Part shown: positions 1-12,534 of the stretch, piece by piece
How positions within the stretch are numbered: the first letter of the stretch is position 1
Layout: the number at the start of each line of letters is the position of its first letter
NCBI GenBank assembly: GCA_030737875.1
Contig: CM060910.1
Coordinates: forward strand, 245,862,427 to 245,926,426
DNA from: Allium sativum
Lineage: Eukaryota; Streptophyta; Magnoliopsida; Asparagales; Amaryllidaceae
DNA: 64,000 bases
Direction: 5' to 3'
Position numbers and translations under genes: made by a program
The notes under the pieces: model-generated
What the model was told of the DNA's origin: nothing
Seen by the model: only the letters and a program-made list of their open reading frames with translations
Database searches by the model: none

Positions 1-2406
1 TTATTGAATATAAGCCGATATATTTTCTATTCAGAGCCTTGTATTTAATATCTAGTGTGATTTGGGTTTGTCGTGAACGGTGTCTTCATTAACACTGTTC
101 TTAAACCCAGTTGTGAAAAGATTAAATCTTTTTATTTAGATTTAATGAAGTGTACCAATTAAATGGGATTTAATTGGAATTGAATTTGAATTGATTTTTG
201 GGTTTATCATGAACGGTGTTTTAAATAACACTTGTTCTTTAACCCGATAATTAATGTGATGTGATTTTGGGTTTATCGTGAACCGTGTTTTAGATGACAT
301 TGGTTCTTTAACCTATTTAAAGACAGGATATTGATTTCTATGAAGATTAAAACTAAGTGGGGTTTTAATAAATATTTAATTAGATTGAAATGGTCGAGAA
401 TTGAGTATCACCAGTTTTGCTCCAGGCGATAGTTAAATCTTTAATTAGATTTGAACGTGAAATGGTAATTGAATTTACCGATAACACCGTATTGTTAGAT
501 ATGTATGACCAGTTTTACTTCATGGGATGAATAGGTTGGGATTGGGAAATAAAAAAATAAAATAAATGATTACTTCGGTGTGGTTTTCTAATCCCGACTA
601 GTTTGGATTGATTAAAGAATAAATTTAGAGAATTTGTCTTTGATAAAATTATTAGGAACCTTTCCCAAAGTATAAGAATATTTGAATAAAAGAATATTCT
701 GAATTGGAATGAGGCGTATGTTGTGTTTGTGTAACACTTGTTTATTATATACACGAGTTAATCGGGAAGATCGGGTTTATCCCATTCTGAATAGCTGATT
801 CGACGTGGTGTTGAAGACGAAGACGGTGGTCGAAGACCAGAGGTCTTCACGTCATTTGGGTGATAACTGGTGATCTTGATTGGACCGTACACCCAAGAGG
901 AGGGAATCAGTTAGTGATCGTCCAGACGTACTTGGAGATCGATGGATATGCGGGGTACTAGGTGCCTCCGGTTTCGTTCAGACCCAGAACGAACTTGTAA
1001 ATGGACTATGTGTCTGACATTGGATTTTTTTCTGTGTGATTGATTTCTATTAAATATATATCTGTTTGGCGGCGGAGAATTTATTCCCTTGCTTAACGCC
1101 CTTCTCTAAGACGTACAAGCTCAGGGGTTATATATTGATGGATATCAATCGCATGGAGTGAATTGCCTGTGTGGCATGCCTGAGTGGCAATTGATCCAGG
1201 CTTTTGTTGAAAAGCAAAGTCTTGTGGTTGATGATCAAAGCACCGCCTGCGTGGCATAGCTTTGTGTAGCATTGATTCGCGAGCCTCACATCCCGGTATG
1301 AACCAAAAACAGGGGAAGGACCTCAGGGAGGGCATGCGTTTCCTTCTAGCTAGAAGTGGCATCAATGGTTTTACACGCCCTGACGAGTTTGACTTATGTG
1401 GTTGTTGCTGTTGCGAGGCGCCTCGGATATATCGGTGACTGTGTGGAGCCGATGGAGTCATTGGACTCATTGACACCCCATAGGGTGGGAAACGCAGTGT
1501 TCAGGCATTTTAATCCACATCGGAGGACTGGCCTTGATGATCTAAAGGCTTGACTGAGTACTTGCCTGAGACACGGGCTAGAGCATCTCGAATTCGGTAG
1601 AGGACGATCCCTTGCCTCGATTCACAGATGGAAATCCAACTTCCAATACGTGACTTTGCGGTTTTGATTGTAGAGCCTAGAATGGCGACATAGTGGGATG
1701 GGGCACTTATGCCGTCTATGATTGATATTTATGATTGAAATTGTTTTGACACTATACAATTATAGTAATAATAAAGATGAAATTTAGCGTATCAAGCATT
1801 CTTTGGCTATTATACGATAAAACCCTATCCTCCGGTTTGTGTTGCATTGTGTGATGGGACCTGGGTCTTATAATAGCTTCATTGTTATTTATTTAGCATT
1901 GTGCTGTGATTTTGTGCACTGGTATTCTTAGGAGGAAACCCGTTCCATGTTATGCGGCGTGGTCCCTTGATTTACCTAATTTTAAAATAAAGATTAATAA
2001 CTATTTTAGTTCTCACACCAGTCACAAGACTGACCTAGAGTTTATTGTTTTAACCTAAACTCTAGGTGCCCTTATTTTGACACAGGCAGCTAGTAGTTTT
2101 GGTTTTGCAGATTTATATTCCCAGGATCCTGGTTTACAGCTGGGATGATATCCGGAATGCTCTGTATCTGTATATCTCTTCTAGTTGTGTATTGTATTAT
2201 TTTTCTGCTGCTATGTAATGTATTGTAATCTCCGATATTTAGTGAACGTGTAATATTGATTTATACTCTGTATATTCTCGTATTGTGATGGAATTGTTGT
2301 AATATACAATGAAATATTCTTCTGTTTGCGTTCTGATTCGTCTTGTTCGCAAAGTAATTTGTTCTTTCTCTTCTCTTCGGAGACCGTGGAAGTTCGGGTC
2401 GCTTCA
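1..2406 (+). mobile_element. 3' part of a giant LTR (element 0), plus orientation, cut by window edge
   Basis: This stretch aligns by eye, in the same order, with the second half of the element-3 5' LTR (about 48100-50482). Shared parts are the opening TTGAATATAAGCCGATATAT motif, hairpin units, CACAAGACTGACC, and the terminal GAAGTTCGGGTCG. The LTR end is decayed: the family end TTACA reads TTCA at 2403-2406. No tRNA primer site follows, so this is either a solo LTR or the 3' LTR of an element that starts outside the window. The TSD cannot be tested here. The small ORFs inside are chance ORFs in LTR sequence. Family assignment is fairly sure; solo versus 3' LTR is open. Confidence 0.8.
64..313 (+). 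repeat. Three long-hairpin units in the LTR (GGGTT...AACCC type)
   Basis: Units lie near 64-108, 200-245 and 269-313. Each starts GGGTTTATCGTGAAC or a variant and ends TTCTTTAACCC or a variant. The two halves pair: GGGTT with AACCC, GAAC with GTTC, AGTGTT with AACACT in the best copies. The same ~46-bp unit occurs in all LTR copies of elements 1-3. Function unknown. Confidence 0.75.
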
Positions 2407-3615
2407 GTAAGTGACAACGGCAATAATAAATGCTTAGACTTTTATTTAACTGTTTTATCGATTTAAACTGGGAATTAAGAATAATGTATTATCTAACGAA
2501 CTTCATTTTCAGCGAAAATAATTTTATTAAATCCGTAATTATTTATAATTGTAATATTTCAAATTTCAAGATAATTGGATTTGTTTTGTGATCTTACGCA
2601 ATTTAAATGTGTGTCGATTCACATTTAAAAATTATAAAAAAAATTCACAAACGATCTTAGAATTTGACAAAATCTTTTCCATCGTGTCTAGAATATTGTT
2701 TTATGCTAGGATTTAAATTTTCATCTCGATTAGAAGTTGTTTGAGGTGATTTTAACAAGTTACTTTGCAACAAAGTTTAATCTAATATTATTATATTAAC
2801 CATTTCTGTTTAAATACCAACTATTGGGGTCAAACCCTAACTTTTCTTTTACGTGTGGTCAATATATCTCAGCTGCCTCTAAACTTCCAATGGCCTAAAA
2901 CATTTGATCCTTTCCTCCAAAGTATCTCGCAATCCACACTCTTCTAGCTGAAATTTCTTCTACAAAACCCTCGAGTTCACAGAGAGCTCCACAATGAATG
3001 GCGAAGATCGTTATTTGTTCGACATGGTGACCAGGGGAGTGATTTAAAGCGGCATCAGTTCGGGAAGGATTACTGGTCGAGGAAGGTGTATCCTAGGGTT
3101 TGACACTTGGTAGGGGAGGTTGAGGTGCAGTGTTCGGTGGTGTCAGATCGTTGTCAGCGGGCCGGTATGGTGTGCGTTAGTAGCAATGTAGGGGGCTGTG
3201 TGGAAACATGGTGAGGAAGAAGCACAAAGGCAACGTTGAGAAGAATTAAACAAAGTGGGTCTGGATAATATCAGACATGAGGAACGAAGAGCGGTATGGA
3301 ACGAAGGTTTTAAAAAGGGTTGACCTAGCACATAAATTTAAAGATATGTCGAGGCTATTCTTTCTTTATTTCAAAATGGATCAGCCGTTACCAAAATAAA
3401 ATAATTAGAAATCATTTATTGTTTAATTAAAAAGAAGTTAAGTATAAAATTTAATCTTAATATAAATGATTAATCCATCTTTATTGTTTTAGGTGCGGTA
3501 GCGAAAGTTCATTGCGTGCTCGATGACATCGAGGAGTAGTATGTACAGAAGGAATTGAGATTTCAAAGTGAACAAAGAAACAGGAAACAAATTGGATGTA
3601 AACTCTGAACAATGT
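2407..3615 (+). mobile_element. Degraded LTR sequence, probable 5' portion of old LTR I
   Basis: No coding region is visible. Around 2645-2735 there is a degraded match to the U3 motif seen in the other LTRs (CAAACGATCTTAGAATTTGAC, compare the motif near 10895 and 31110). It is followed by an AT-rich stretch and a more GC-rich block at about 2990-3320, the order expected for U3 followed by the exon-like block of these LTRs. I infer that this is the 5' part of the old LTR that resumes at 6643 after the solo LTR. Boundaries and orientation are tentative. The minus-strand ORF at 3143-3331 has no recognisable domain. Confidence 0.4.
3611..3615. repeat. Target-site duplication AATGT (left) of solo LTR H
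   Basis: AATGT directly precedes TGTAACACCCC and is repeated directly after the LTR end at 6638-6642. Confidence 0.9.
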
Positions 3616-4870
3616 TGTAACACCCCACCTCCGCCAGGGTGACTCTTGCAAGCACTCTGACTTTGGAGGGGCGTTTGAATCAGGTAAACATGCATAATGA
3701 TATATCAAGGCAGAACAAGAACATATGTATATGCGTAAACAGAGTAAATAACATAGATAAAACAGCGGAAGATTTTAAACCATTCAAAACAAGTCTGTTA
3801 CATCATAATGTCAACTTCCCAAATAAACAAGTCTAGATAAACAGCATCAACTGAAAACTGAAATACATAAATACTAATCCCCAAAAGAAGTGATAGCCAT
3901 AGCTAGCTTCATGTCCAAACCGTACATGAGCTAAATCCCACAAGCAAGCAGTCAGAAATCCAGCTAAGCTCCAATATTCCCTCCCTGAGAACCTGGGGGG
4001 GGGGGAACGGAAGAAAAGAGGCGAAAGAAAACAGGTCAGTCAAAAAGACTGAGTAAGCCCTACTACAATCAATGTAAACTGATAAAGTTAACTGGCATGA
4101 GAAGCAGGTATGATCATAAGGATAACAACATACTAGCATGATGATTAACTAACAAGGTAGATAAAGTGTCATCGCATAATCAGGATTAAGGTTATGCACC
4201 ACAGGTGTACTAGCAAACTAACATGACTTGAATAAACAAGTATTGATCCCTTGGCCCAAGCTTTGGCCCAATAACATGAAATGACCCTAGTACAAGGTCC
4301 AACCAACGGTCTAGTCGATCGGCTCCCTAAGCCTAACTCGTCACGTGTTGGTGTCAATACGGCCCAAACATGATTGTAGTCGAACTGTGCCGGGTCCACC
4401 CTTCGGGTGTATCAAGCCCTAGGGTGTCAACCCCTGGACACCATGATCATGAGTGCATAGTCCTGATCTACTGGTACCCGTGCATGTTTTCTCCGGCTAC
4501 GGACTATGTGCACGACCAGAGTCCGCCCGGAACTACACCGGCGTACCCTCTGCCGTCGCTTTTGGTCACTTACCTCCAGTCCAGTAATCGTGCCCCCACC
4601 CTAGCCTAGTCCCTAGGGTCAAGATGATACTAACTTGGGATTACTACTGGAGTGGGCCCCCCATTGCTAGGATTTTTCTAGTGGGTTAAATACAGTTTAA
4701 CCCTCTTGCTAATCATGGATTAACTTGGTTAAGTGTAACGATGAGTTCACGACTTAACCCCGATTAAACTACCGAGCCCAAATTGGTTAAGTACTAAGTG
4801 GACCATGACTTAACCCTAATCAAGAGGCATTCATTAATTTTAATGCGCCTTAACCTCTCACATTAGACCT

Positions 4871-5190
4871 TGTTGTGGTTACTAGTTAAGCCGGGCGGGT
4901 CCGGGTAGCTTTACACCACAACTTGGTCTAACCTCGGGTCCAAGGTACAACATGACCAACTTCTCACATTGGGTCCTATTGTTTGTAGCAACTAGTTGAG
5001 CCGGTCGGTTCCGGGTAGGTTTACGCTACAAACTCAACCCAACCTCGAGTTGGCCACACTTATCTTTTCTAAGTGTCATGTCCATCATGTTTCCAAAACA
5101 TGTTACAAATTTTCAAGCAATTGGGTAGACCTAACTTAATAGGTAAATTCCCAATGGGTAGACCTAACTCAATAGGTAAATTCCCAAGCT
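4871..5190. repeat. Direct duplications inside solo LTR H
   Basis: Two imperfect copies of a ~50-bp segment containing ACTAGTT(A/G)AGCC and CCGGGTAG lie at about 4871-4922 and 4981-5034; each is bounded by complementary TTGTGGT/ACCACAA-like ends. A 33-bp direct duplication (GGGTAGACCTAACT...AATTCCCAA) follows at about 5125-5190. Non-coding. Confidence 0.6.
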
Positions 5191-5589
5191 TATGTTTTTA
5201 TGTCTTTTACTTTTACCCAACCCCAAACGCAATCCCATCGCTTACATATCGCAATAGCGCATAAAGGATAGAAAGAGGGAACTTGGCATAATCATGACAT
5301 AAAAGTGTTGAAGCCACAAGTTTAACATGGTGGCATATGAAATGTACATATGTTCATATACTTGCATATTACATCTTTTGGCCTCAAAAGCATGCATAAA
5401 ACCAAACTTAGTATATTGGTTATACATGGTGATAAATGACATGTAGAAATGGCCATAAGTTCGCATTTAGCCTCACATGCAAGTTATCATAAGAGATATG
5501 ATAACTTACATGTTGCCAAAATGCAACCTTTGGCATAAAGCTTGAAGCTTTATGTTCATAAACCCAAGATAAGCTTGCATAACATGATA

Positions 5590-5815
5590 GCATGAACAAA
5601 ATGTTCAACCCAAACTTGCATAGCATAACTTGCATATCATATGACAACTTGCATATCAAACTTGCATAACATAACATGATGAACTTGCATATTACATCAT
5701 AGAAAACTTGCATAACATGATAAACTTGCATATTACATCATAGAAAACTTGCATAACATGATAAACTTGCATTTCATAACATAGTAAACTCGCATATAAA
5801 CTTGCATATCATACA
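5590..5815. repeat. Tandem repeat of AACTTGCATA units in solo LTR H
   Basis: The decamer AACTTGCATA recurs more than ten times. The core is a ~43-bp unit (AACTTGCATATTACATCATA then GAAAACTTGCATAACATGAT) present about twice with partial copies on both sides. No coding potential. Confidence 0.75.
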
Positions 5816-6146
5816 TTTAACTTTAGAGTTTAAGTATGAAAGTAGAATAGGGCTTACAATGATTATGAAGTCACAAAAATATGACAAAGCCCTTATGAAA
5901 TCAATTAAACCCCAAAAATGCAAGCAAAATTGATCAAAACTCTTTCTTTATGGTGCCAATATAGAGACTTGACTTGAATGCAAGCTAATGATGATCATAC
6001 AAGTCTAAAAACACTTGTATGCATGGAAAATCTCATAAAAATTTGTTTAGGAATTTTATGAAGAGAGTGGAGGCCATGAGAGGATTGATTTTGCCATAGT
6101 TTAGTTGTTAGAATGAATAATGATGATTTAGGGTAGGTAAGGGTCT

Positions 6147-6155
6147 TATTTATAG
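6147..6155 (-). promoter_or_regulatory. TATA box of solo LTR H
   Basis: Read on the minus strand this is CTATAAATA, about 480 bp inside the U3 end of the LTR. A splice-donor-like GTAAG (minus strand, near 5855) lies about 290 bp downstream, mirroring the TATA-exon-donor order of the giant LTRs. Confidence 0.65.
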
Positions 6156-6274
6156 ATTAGGCAAGTGTTTTAGGCCATAGGATTAAACCCTAGTTGCAAT
6201 CTTAGCCCTTAAAACCGAATCTGGCCCCAAGCTCAACACAATCTCAAAATGGTGCACCAGGCTAAACAGCCCGT

Positions 6275-6362
6275 CTGAGCCAAGTCGACAGCCCAGTCAA
6301 CAGGGCTGTCGACTTAGTCTAACCAAGTCGACTCCCAAGTCGACAGGGCTGTCGAGTTGGGG
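6275..6362. repeat. Clustered GTCGAC palindromes in solo LTR H
   Basis: AAGTCGACAGCCC, CAGGGCTGTCGACTT, AAGTCGACTCCC and AAGTCGACAGGGCTGTCGAG lie within about 90 bp and can pair with each other in several ways. They sit in the U3, 120-200 bp upstream of the TATA box on the minus strand, where promoter elements are expected. Confidence 0.6.
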
Positions 6363-6637
6363 TGTTCTGGCGGGAATTTTCCCGCCTGGCCCAATAACCC
6401 CAATTTCCAAATTCAGATTTGAATTTGAAATCTGTTTTTACATTGAAATTTTCAGAAAACTTCGTTGGGCCTTAATCGGGTCATACGAACTCCGATTTTC
6501 GAAAACTCGGACTCTATTTCGCGTATTTTTCCGAGACGAACGCGATGGCATAGCCCGTTTCCCTTGATTCAGATTTTTAAATTAAATTCTGCCTCGATTT
6601 ACATCATTACAGGTTATTGAAAATATGGGTTGTTACA

Positions 6638-6642
6638 AATGT
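6638..6642. repeat. Target-site duplication AATGT (right) of solo LTR H
   Basis: It follows the LTR terminus TTACA and matches 3611-3615. Confidence 0.9.
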
Positions 6643-9600
6643 AATTAAGGACATTAATTTTTTAGATTAAGGAAATAAATATATTTATTTAAATTGTATT
6701 ATTTATATATTGATAACCTTTTATTACGTAGTCAGAATTGGACCAAACTAGTTGCATTGGAACCATATGGCTGAATACTACATTTTGGAAACAGTTTGGA
6801 CAGTGTACTTAGAAGCAGCTGTAGTTCTAAATTTAATTAGACACAAGTTTAATTTAATTAAATCGAACCATTTTGATGACAAATGAAATTCGGTGAGTTA
6901 AATTCACTTAGTTCTTCCCACTTATATTTTATATAAGCTGGGTTATATAAATGTGTGCTACGGTTGCCAATGGTTGATTGTCTGTTAATTATATATTTGT
7001 TGATTGAACTGATGAAATTAAACATTGTTTAATTTCAATGAAAACCAAATCGTCATTTTTAACTATTGGATCCACTTGAGGTAACTTACCTCTTTGGTTA
7101 CGTTTATATTTATACAAACATGTTAAATTAAATTATTGACATTAAATTATCGTTATTGGATGTTTATAGAAATTATCAGTTCAATTGTACATTCTCATGA
7201 ATAATGATTATGTTTAGGTAACGTATTTGGATGCACGGAATAACATGTTGGAGGGTTCCAACTGAATTCCTCACCAGTTGTTAAATTTTATTATAATGTA
7301 ATATATGTTGAAATATGGAACTATGATTGAGGGATTGACAGGTTGGAGGAATCCAACTGGATTCCTCATTAATATTGATAATGTTATCAATATGTTAGAA
7401 TGTGATTTATATGATATGAAATTGGTTAATATTTCACGGTTTTGGTACAATAGTTGACATTTGCCTCTTTAGTACCGTTGATAAAAGATTTTTAAATCGA
7501 TATTAAATCGATTATGAACGTTTTCAAAGTTATTTTTATATATGGATTTAAAATAAAATGTTTATTTTTAAAATAAATGTTGAAAATTTATTTATGCTTT
7601 TGAAACTATTTAAATTATAAATTAATGGGAATTCCAAAGATATTAATAAATAAATGTTTAAGCATTATAAATGAAATGGGAATGTTAAAAATGGTTTCGA
7701 AGAAGGGGTTAAGTAGCGTAAATGGAATGTTTAAAGAATTTAAATAGATGAAATGGACTAACAAAGTTGAAAGTGTATGGGAATTGAGTTAAAAAGAACT
7801 GAGAATTGATTTTTCGTAACTAACAAACGTTTTCTCCAAACATCGTTTTTAAATATACGAAATGTGGTTAAAATGGGTTTTTAAGAATGAGATTAGCGAA
7901 CGAATGGAAATTGAAAATGGAATATGGATATTTGGAGTGAAATGGGAATTGTGACGAATGTTAAATAAATGAGATTTCAAGGCAAGATTTGCCAACAGTA
8001 ATTATAAATGGAAAGATATATAAATTGAGTTATATGGGAAAAGTTGTTAACTAGATTTATAAAGTAAAGGAATTTGTCAAATTAGAATTTAATATTGATA
8101 AATGGTTTAAAAGGAGAAGCGAAGTAAAGAATGCAAGTCATTTGTAGAGTATTTGCAAATGGGTAGATATTTATAAATGGAATGTCAAGAATTCATAAAC
8201 AAAAGGTTAAGGAAAAAATAAAGAAAGGGTTAATGGTTTTGATAAGTAAAAGGATTAATGGTTTTGTAAATGGAATCTATAATATTTATTTACAGAGGTT
8301 AAGTTGAATTATTATAATTAACTTTATGAAATGATATTTAAATAAAATTGGAAAAATTTGTGAGATTATAAAGCAATACGATTGTTTTAAAAATGGTAAA
8401 AAGGGATTATGGTGTGCTTTTCTAAAAATTGGAACCCTTGCACATCGGTTAAGTTGAGTAACTTTCGAGGTGTCAAGATGATGTTGGTTTCGGCCTTCGG
8501 AGCTGATATTGAGAGATTTATTCACTTACCAATTTACAATGATGATCTAATGAAGTAGAAGTGTAATGATAATTGAATATTCTTATATAATAAGAAAAGG
8601 GAAATGATTTCCAAATTCCAAGTTTTAATATTTAATTAATGACTAGTTAATTAAAGAGGCTAAATAATGCTAGGTACTGAATCTGTTAATTTATCTTATT
8701 TTGTGGATGAATGATTGTTTATTTGATAGTTAAATAACTGACTATCAAATCTGGTCTATACGACTATTGGTACAGAAAGATTGGTATCGAATTTTTATTC
8801 GGAAACCATTTCGAACTAGCAAACACATGAAAGATGTTGATTGAAGATGGAATAGTTAAAGGTTATGGATCTTCATAAATGGAAGGGCCACTTGTTGAAT
8901 TTCTCTACTTTGCAACCAGAGATATTTCGACAGTGGTTCTGTCGTAAATGAAATCAGCGGATTGCAAGGACTACTCGTTATTGATCCATAGGGTGATACT
9001 TAGGATGTTGTAGGAGGGTGCCTTCGGTTCATCTTGTTCTTGGATGACTTGTATGGACGAATGTCTGATAGGGTATTTTCAAAGGCGTCACGTATGTTGA
9101 TTTCCTCAAACGTATTTCTGTTGGTGGTGTAGAAGACACCTTCTATTAACTTAACAATTAATGGGGATGTCAATTAGTGATATCTGGCTGATCTAACGAT
9201 GTGGCATTCAATGTGAATGACGGCCAGATGTTCTAAAGATATTTATGACCTCAAGCCTTATAAACTGGGAAATGGTATAAAGTCATGTATGTCGCATAAC
9301 TATGTAGGTCACTCCCATTAGGGTGTATTATCATCATCTAGAGAATATTCATATTTGTACTTCTTTTCACTTCTGTATCTCCCAGGAACGGTTATGTTGC
9401 TAGCAACCGTAGGTGACAATATACTCGGAACATTTAAGCAAAGTGAATAGCCGGTCAAATTTAGTCGAGTTGCAAGATGTTCTTGTTGAACTCCAGTGTA
9501 TCCCCTCTAGAATACACTATCGAAAGGTGGTATCATACCTTACCAGTTGGATCCATACTCCAATAAGAACCAGCGGGTTTAATTGTATACTATGTATGTG

Positions 9601-10189
9601 GAGTGTGAGATGCAAACATTCCGCTAGATTGCTATTTATTTGTATTTAGACATTATTATAATATCAGAAAAGTATTGATTTTCAAATTATTTTGGGTTAT
9701 CGTAAGGTAAAAACCATACGTGTTTATGTGTGGATTGGTCTTACGATTATCCTTTTCTTTCAAAAAAGATTTGTTAACTTAAAAATCAAGTTTTATGTTG
9801 CTTATAAACTTAGTTGTTTTCTCACTCTGGTTCACCAGACTGATCCGACATTTGTATTGTTCGGGTTAGACTGAGTTTTACAGGTTCAGGTTATCAGATG
9901 TTATAAAGAGACGAGTTTAGACATATGATATTATATAATATTTTTCCGCTGTGTGTTGCATATGAGGATAGGTTATTATAACTGCCCAGATGTACTCTAA
10001 TGAGAATAAAGATTTATCTCTATATTATATTTTGTTCTGCACCAATGTGAGAATCTGATTCTAATGTGTTTCTTCTTCTTCTTCTTATTTCCTCTATTCT
10101 AATTTACTTTCTTTTTAATCTCACCCTCTAATTTCTTTCTCCTAAATTTCTGCCTTTCTGTGCAATTTGAGTTGACATGGGTTGTTAGA
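6643..10189 (+). mobile_element. Old degraded LTR I, element-4-like family, 3' portion
   Basis: Collinear matches to the element-4 LTR identify this stretch. CCAACTGAATTCCTCA at 7260 and CCAACTGGATTCCTCA at 7357 match CCAACTGGATTTCTCA at 59778. GGACGAATGTCTGA at 9055 matches 62290. ACGATGTGGCATTCAA at 9196 matches 62430. TTTTCCGCTGTG at 9941 matches 63300. CTCACCCTCTAATTTCTTTC at 10121 matches 63380. The end is decayed (GGGTTGTTAG at about 10180-10189 where TTACA is expected). The AT-rich 7500-8700 part holds many degraded AATGG/TTTAAAT-rich short repeats and no gene. It abuts the stop codon of the mobile-domain pseudogene, so insertion may have trimmed that gene. Confidence 0.75.
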
Positions 10190-10196
10190 TGCTGGT

Positions 10197-10445
10197 TTAA
10201 GCTATACGGAAAAAGTAGGCCATTACAACTTGGTCAGAAACATGGTATGCCACATCATTGAAACATATAATGGACACACGGGCGGTCCATAGATGAAGAT
10301 TAGCAGTACATAAGGCTGGATGCTCCCCTAGATTATGTGCATATGGGGTCCATATAACAGCATCCCGACTGAGCACGTTTAATTCATTATGGTAGAATAG
10401 TAGATTACGCCTCAGAGTGAATAAATGCTCTTCCTTCCAACTCGC
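10197..10445 (-). pseudogene. PMD pseudogene C-terminal exon
   Basis: The acceptor is AATTGCAG| at 10446. The open frame ASWKEEHLF...RDAVIWTPY...LHLWTARVSIICFNDVAYHV to a stop at 10197 fits the end of PMD proteins (charged tryptophan motif, then ARVPLICF-like residues). It has no disabling lesion itself. Degraded LTR I begins right behind the stop, so the original C-terminus may have been longer. Confidence 0.7.
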
Positions 10446-10497
10446 CTGCAATTGCGATGTAATAATAGATAGAGGAACTAACTAAACACACAAAAGG

Positions 10498-10502
10498 TAA
10501 AT
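10498..10502. repeat. Target-site duplication TAAAT (left) of relic J
   Basis: It is identical to 13310-13314, in the gap between PMD exons. Confidence 0.75.
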
Positions 10503-11038
10503 TATAACAACCCAGAATATCTGAACCAGTTTAAATTTTTTAATTTGGCTATTTTAGTGGAATTTGAATATTTAAAATAAATATTTTAAATAATAACGAT
10601 GAAAAGTAAGCTTGAATCGATGTTTGAAAATAAATAAAATTAATTTGAATTATAAACAAGGCCTAAAATGGCGCGGCAGTTTCAAAATTGGAATTCAAAC
10701 TTTGACTGACTGTACCAGGTGCAAATTAAAACGGATTTTAGTGAAACCAAAAATATTTAAATCTGTTAGTGAATATCTTTCTAACGAATCTAAAAAATCG
10801 AAGTTTCGTAGCGGGAGTCAAAAGTTATAGCCAAATGAATTTTCAGAAAGGTCACTATAGAGAATATATCACCCTTGAAAATTGACATTTTGCAAACGAC
10901 CTCGGAATTTGACGAAACCACTTTTGTTGGATCTTGGATGTGAAGTTATTGCTAGGTTTCAAATTTCATAATTTTTGAAGCTAATATGTGAGCGTGGCAA
11001 AGGAAAATGTGTTTTGGTGAATTTCTGTTAAATTGGGC
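10503..11038 (+). mobile_element. LTR start (U3) of relic J, plus orientation
   Basis: This is collinear with the start of the element-3 LTR at 30708: ACAACCC, GGCTATTTTAGTGGA, AATATTTAAAATAA, TTTGCAAACGACCTC, GACGAAACCACTTTTGTTGG, TGTGAGCGTGGCAAAGG. The match stops near 11038, where the sequence switches to the opposite orientation of the LTR. Confidence 0.8.
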
Positions 11039-11820
11039 CACGCAGGCCATACTTTGATCATCGACCACAAGGCTTTGCTTTGCAACAGAAGCCTTGATCA
11101 CTGCATCTTGGCATGCCACACAGGCAATCCACTCCATACGACTGATTTCTATCGATATATAACCTTTGAGCTCGTACGTCTCAGAGAATGGCGTTAAGCA
11201 AGAGAATAAATTCTCCGCCGCCTAACATATATATATTTAACAGAGATCAGTCAGTACAGAACAAAATCGAATGTCAGACACACAGTCCATTTACAAGTCC
11301 GTTCTAGGTCTGAACGAAACCGGAGGCACCATATTCCTCGCATATCCATACAATCAACACATACGTCCAGATGGCTATTACTTTTGTCCCTTCAAGGTAG
11401 CAACTCCAATCAGGAACCTCAGCAGCGCCCATCCATCCGATACGAAGATCGTCGGTCTTGAACCGTCTTCGTATTTTCGACTTCGAATCGTTCGATCAAT
11501 TATTTGAAATGAGGATTAGCTCGGCCTTTTCAAATAATTCACGTATATTTAGAATTCAAATCAGTTATTTCCATAGTTAAATTATTCGACATTCACATTT
11601 CAGTTCTTTAGTATAATTTTCATGTCAAACACATTCAACCATCAAATATAAAGCAAACCAAGTAAAATTGGTTTATTTCCATTCCATGTCGCTTATAACA
11701 TATTCGATTATTAAAAATCACATTGTAAAATATTATTTAATCACAATATTAATCATGCTGAGATAAAAACACGGGTTTATATTACAACAATATTACAGAT
11801 AAGAACTAGATAATTAGGTT
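11039..11820 (-). mobile_element. LTR segment of relic J in opposite orientation
   Basis: It aligns with element 2 near 34750-35070 in the same minus orientation: TTTGATCATCGACCACAAGG, CAACAGAAGCCTTGATCA, GAGCTCGTACGTCTCAGAGA, GTCAGACACACAGTCCATTT, GAACGAAACCGGAGGCACC. It then decays toward 11820. It directly abuts a plus-oriented LTR piece, marking an inversion breakpoint. Confidence 0.8.
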
Positions 11821-11869
11821 ATACGGAACGCAAACACACATATGAGTTGGTGCATGAGCAACACTCCGT

Positions 11870-12534
11870 GCTTACGACCATGCGACTTATCACTTTATGA
11901 TGGTTGCTTAGTTTCTCTAAAAGTAGAATTTTCTATTGCTGCTAGAACTGACTTCCTCTTCGTCTTGCAACATACCTTTCCTATCGAGATCCTCATACTG
12001 GTAGGTCATGTATATCATTTCAGAAAAAGGAAGCTTCACATGCCCCATTACTTTATTCTAGTATTTTCTTTGAAGACCGTTTATAAACCTCAAATTCTTC
12101 CGCTTTGTATCTTGAATCGGATGCAGAGCAAAATGAGAAAGTTCATTGAATCTCTTATGATATTCTGGGATATTCATATCTCCTTGTATCTAATAGTAGA
12201 ATTCATCACATAACCACTCAGTTGCTTCTGGAGGAATAAATTTTGCACTTAAAAGCTCTTTGAATCTATCCCAGGTGATATCACCTTCTGGATTATCTTT
12301 AACAATTGAATCCCACCAGAACAAAGCTTCGTCTTTGAGTGCCCAAGATGCCAGTAATCTTTTCTGGTCATCCCTCAGCTTTAAATCTTCAAAGATTTTC
12401 TCAGCAGAACGAATCCAATGTTGTGTTTTCGCAATAGATTCTTCGCCCAAGAATGGTACTCCACCCAGATTTCTATATTTCATAAATAGAGCTTCTATAT
12501 CTGGGTATGCATTCCTTCTGTTTCTGGCACTCAT
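11870..12534 (-). pseudogene. Broken gag gene of relic J (Ty3/gypsy-type)
   Basis: The ATG at 12534 opens a clean frame of 114 codons (MSARNRRNAYPDIEALFMKY...). It contains the plant Ty3/gypsy Gag core: a tryptophan-rich segment (TQHWIRSAEKIF), DDQKRLLASWALKDEALFWW, then TWDRFKELLSAKF. After a single TAG stop at about 12190 the same frame goes on with EYHKRFNELSHFA, LRFINGL and, after another stop, EMIYMTYQYED, as in the second half of such Gag proteins. No zinc knuckle, protease, reverse transcriptase or integrase remains. The gene sits just behind the primer site and leader, as expected. It is dead through stops and truncation. Confidence 0.85.

Larger units (their letters stand above)
3616..6637 (-). 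mobile_element. Solo LTR H, 3,022 bp, with perfect TSD
   Basis: The plus-strand ends are TGTAACACCCC and GGGTTGTTACA, so the element has TG...CA ends and is flanked by AATGT on both sides. There is no internal domain, primer site or polypurine tract, so it is a complete solo LTR left by recombination between the two LTRs of a full element. It reads on the minus strand: the U3 end GGGTTGTTACA (read in reverse, TGTAACAACCC) is at 6637, a TATA box lies at 6147-6155, and a TTCCGCTG motif (CAGCGGAA at about 3763) lies near the LTR 3' end, as in the other LTRs here. It interrupts an older LTR. The sequence family is clearly different from elements 1-3, but the ends and layout are alike. Confidence 0.9.

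Noticed and set aside
11842..12213. Plus-strand ORF of 123 codons
   Set aside because: It lies opposite the decayed second half of gag and has no domain of its own.
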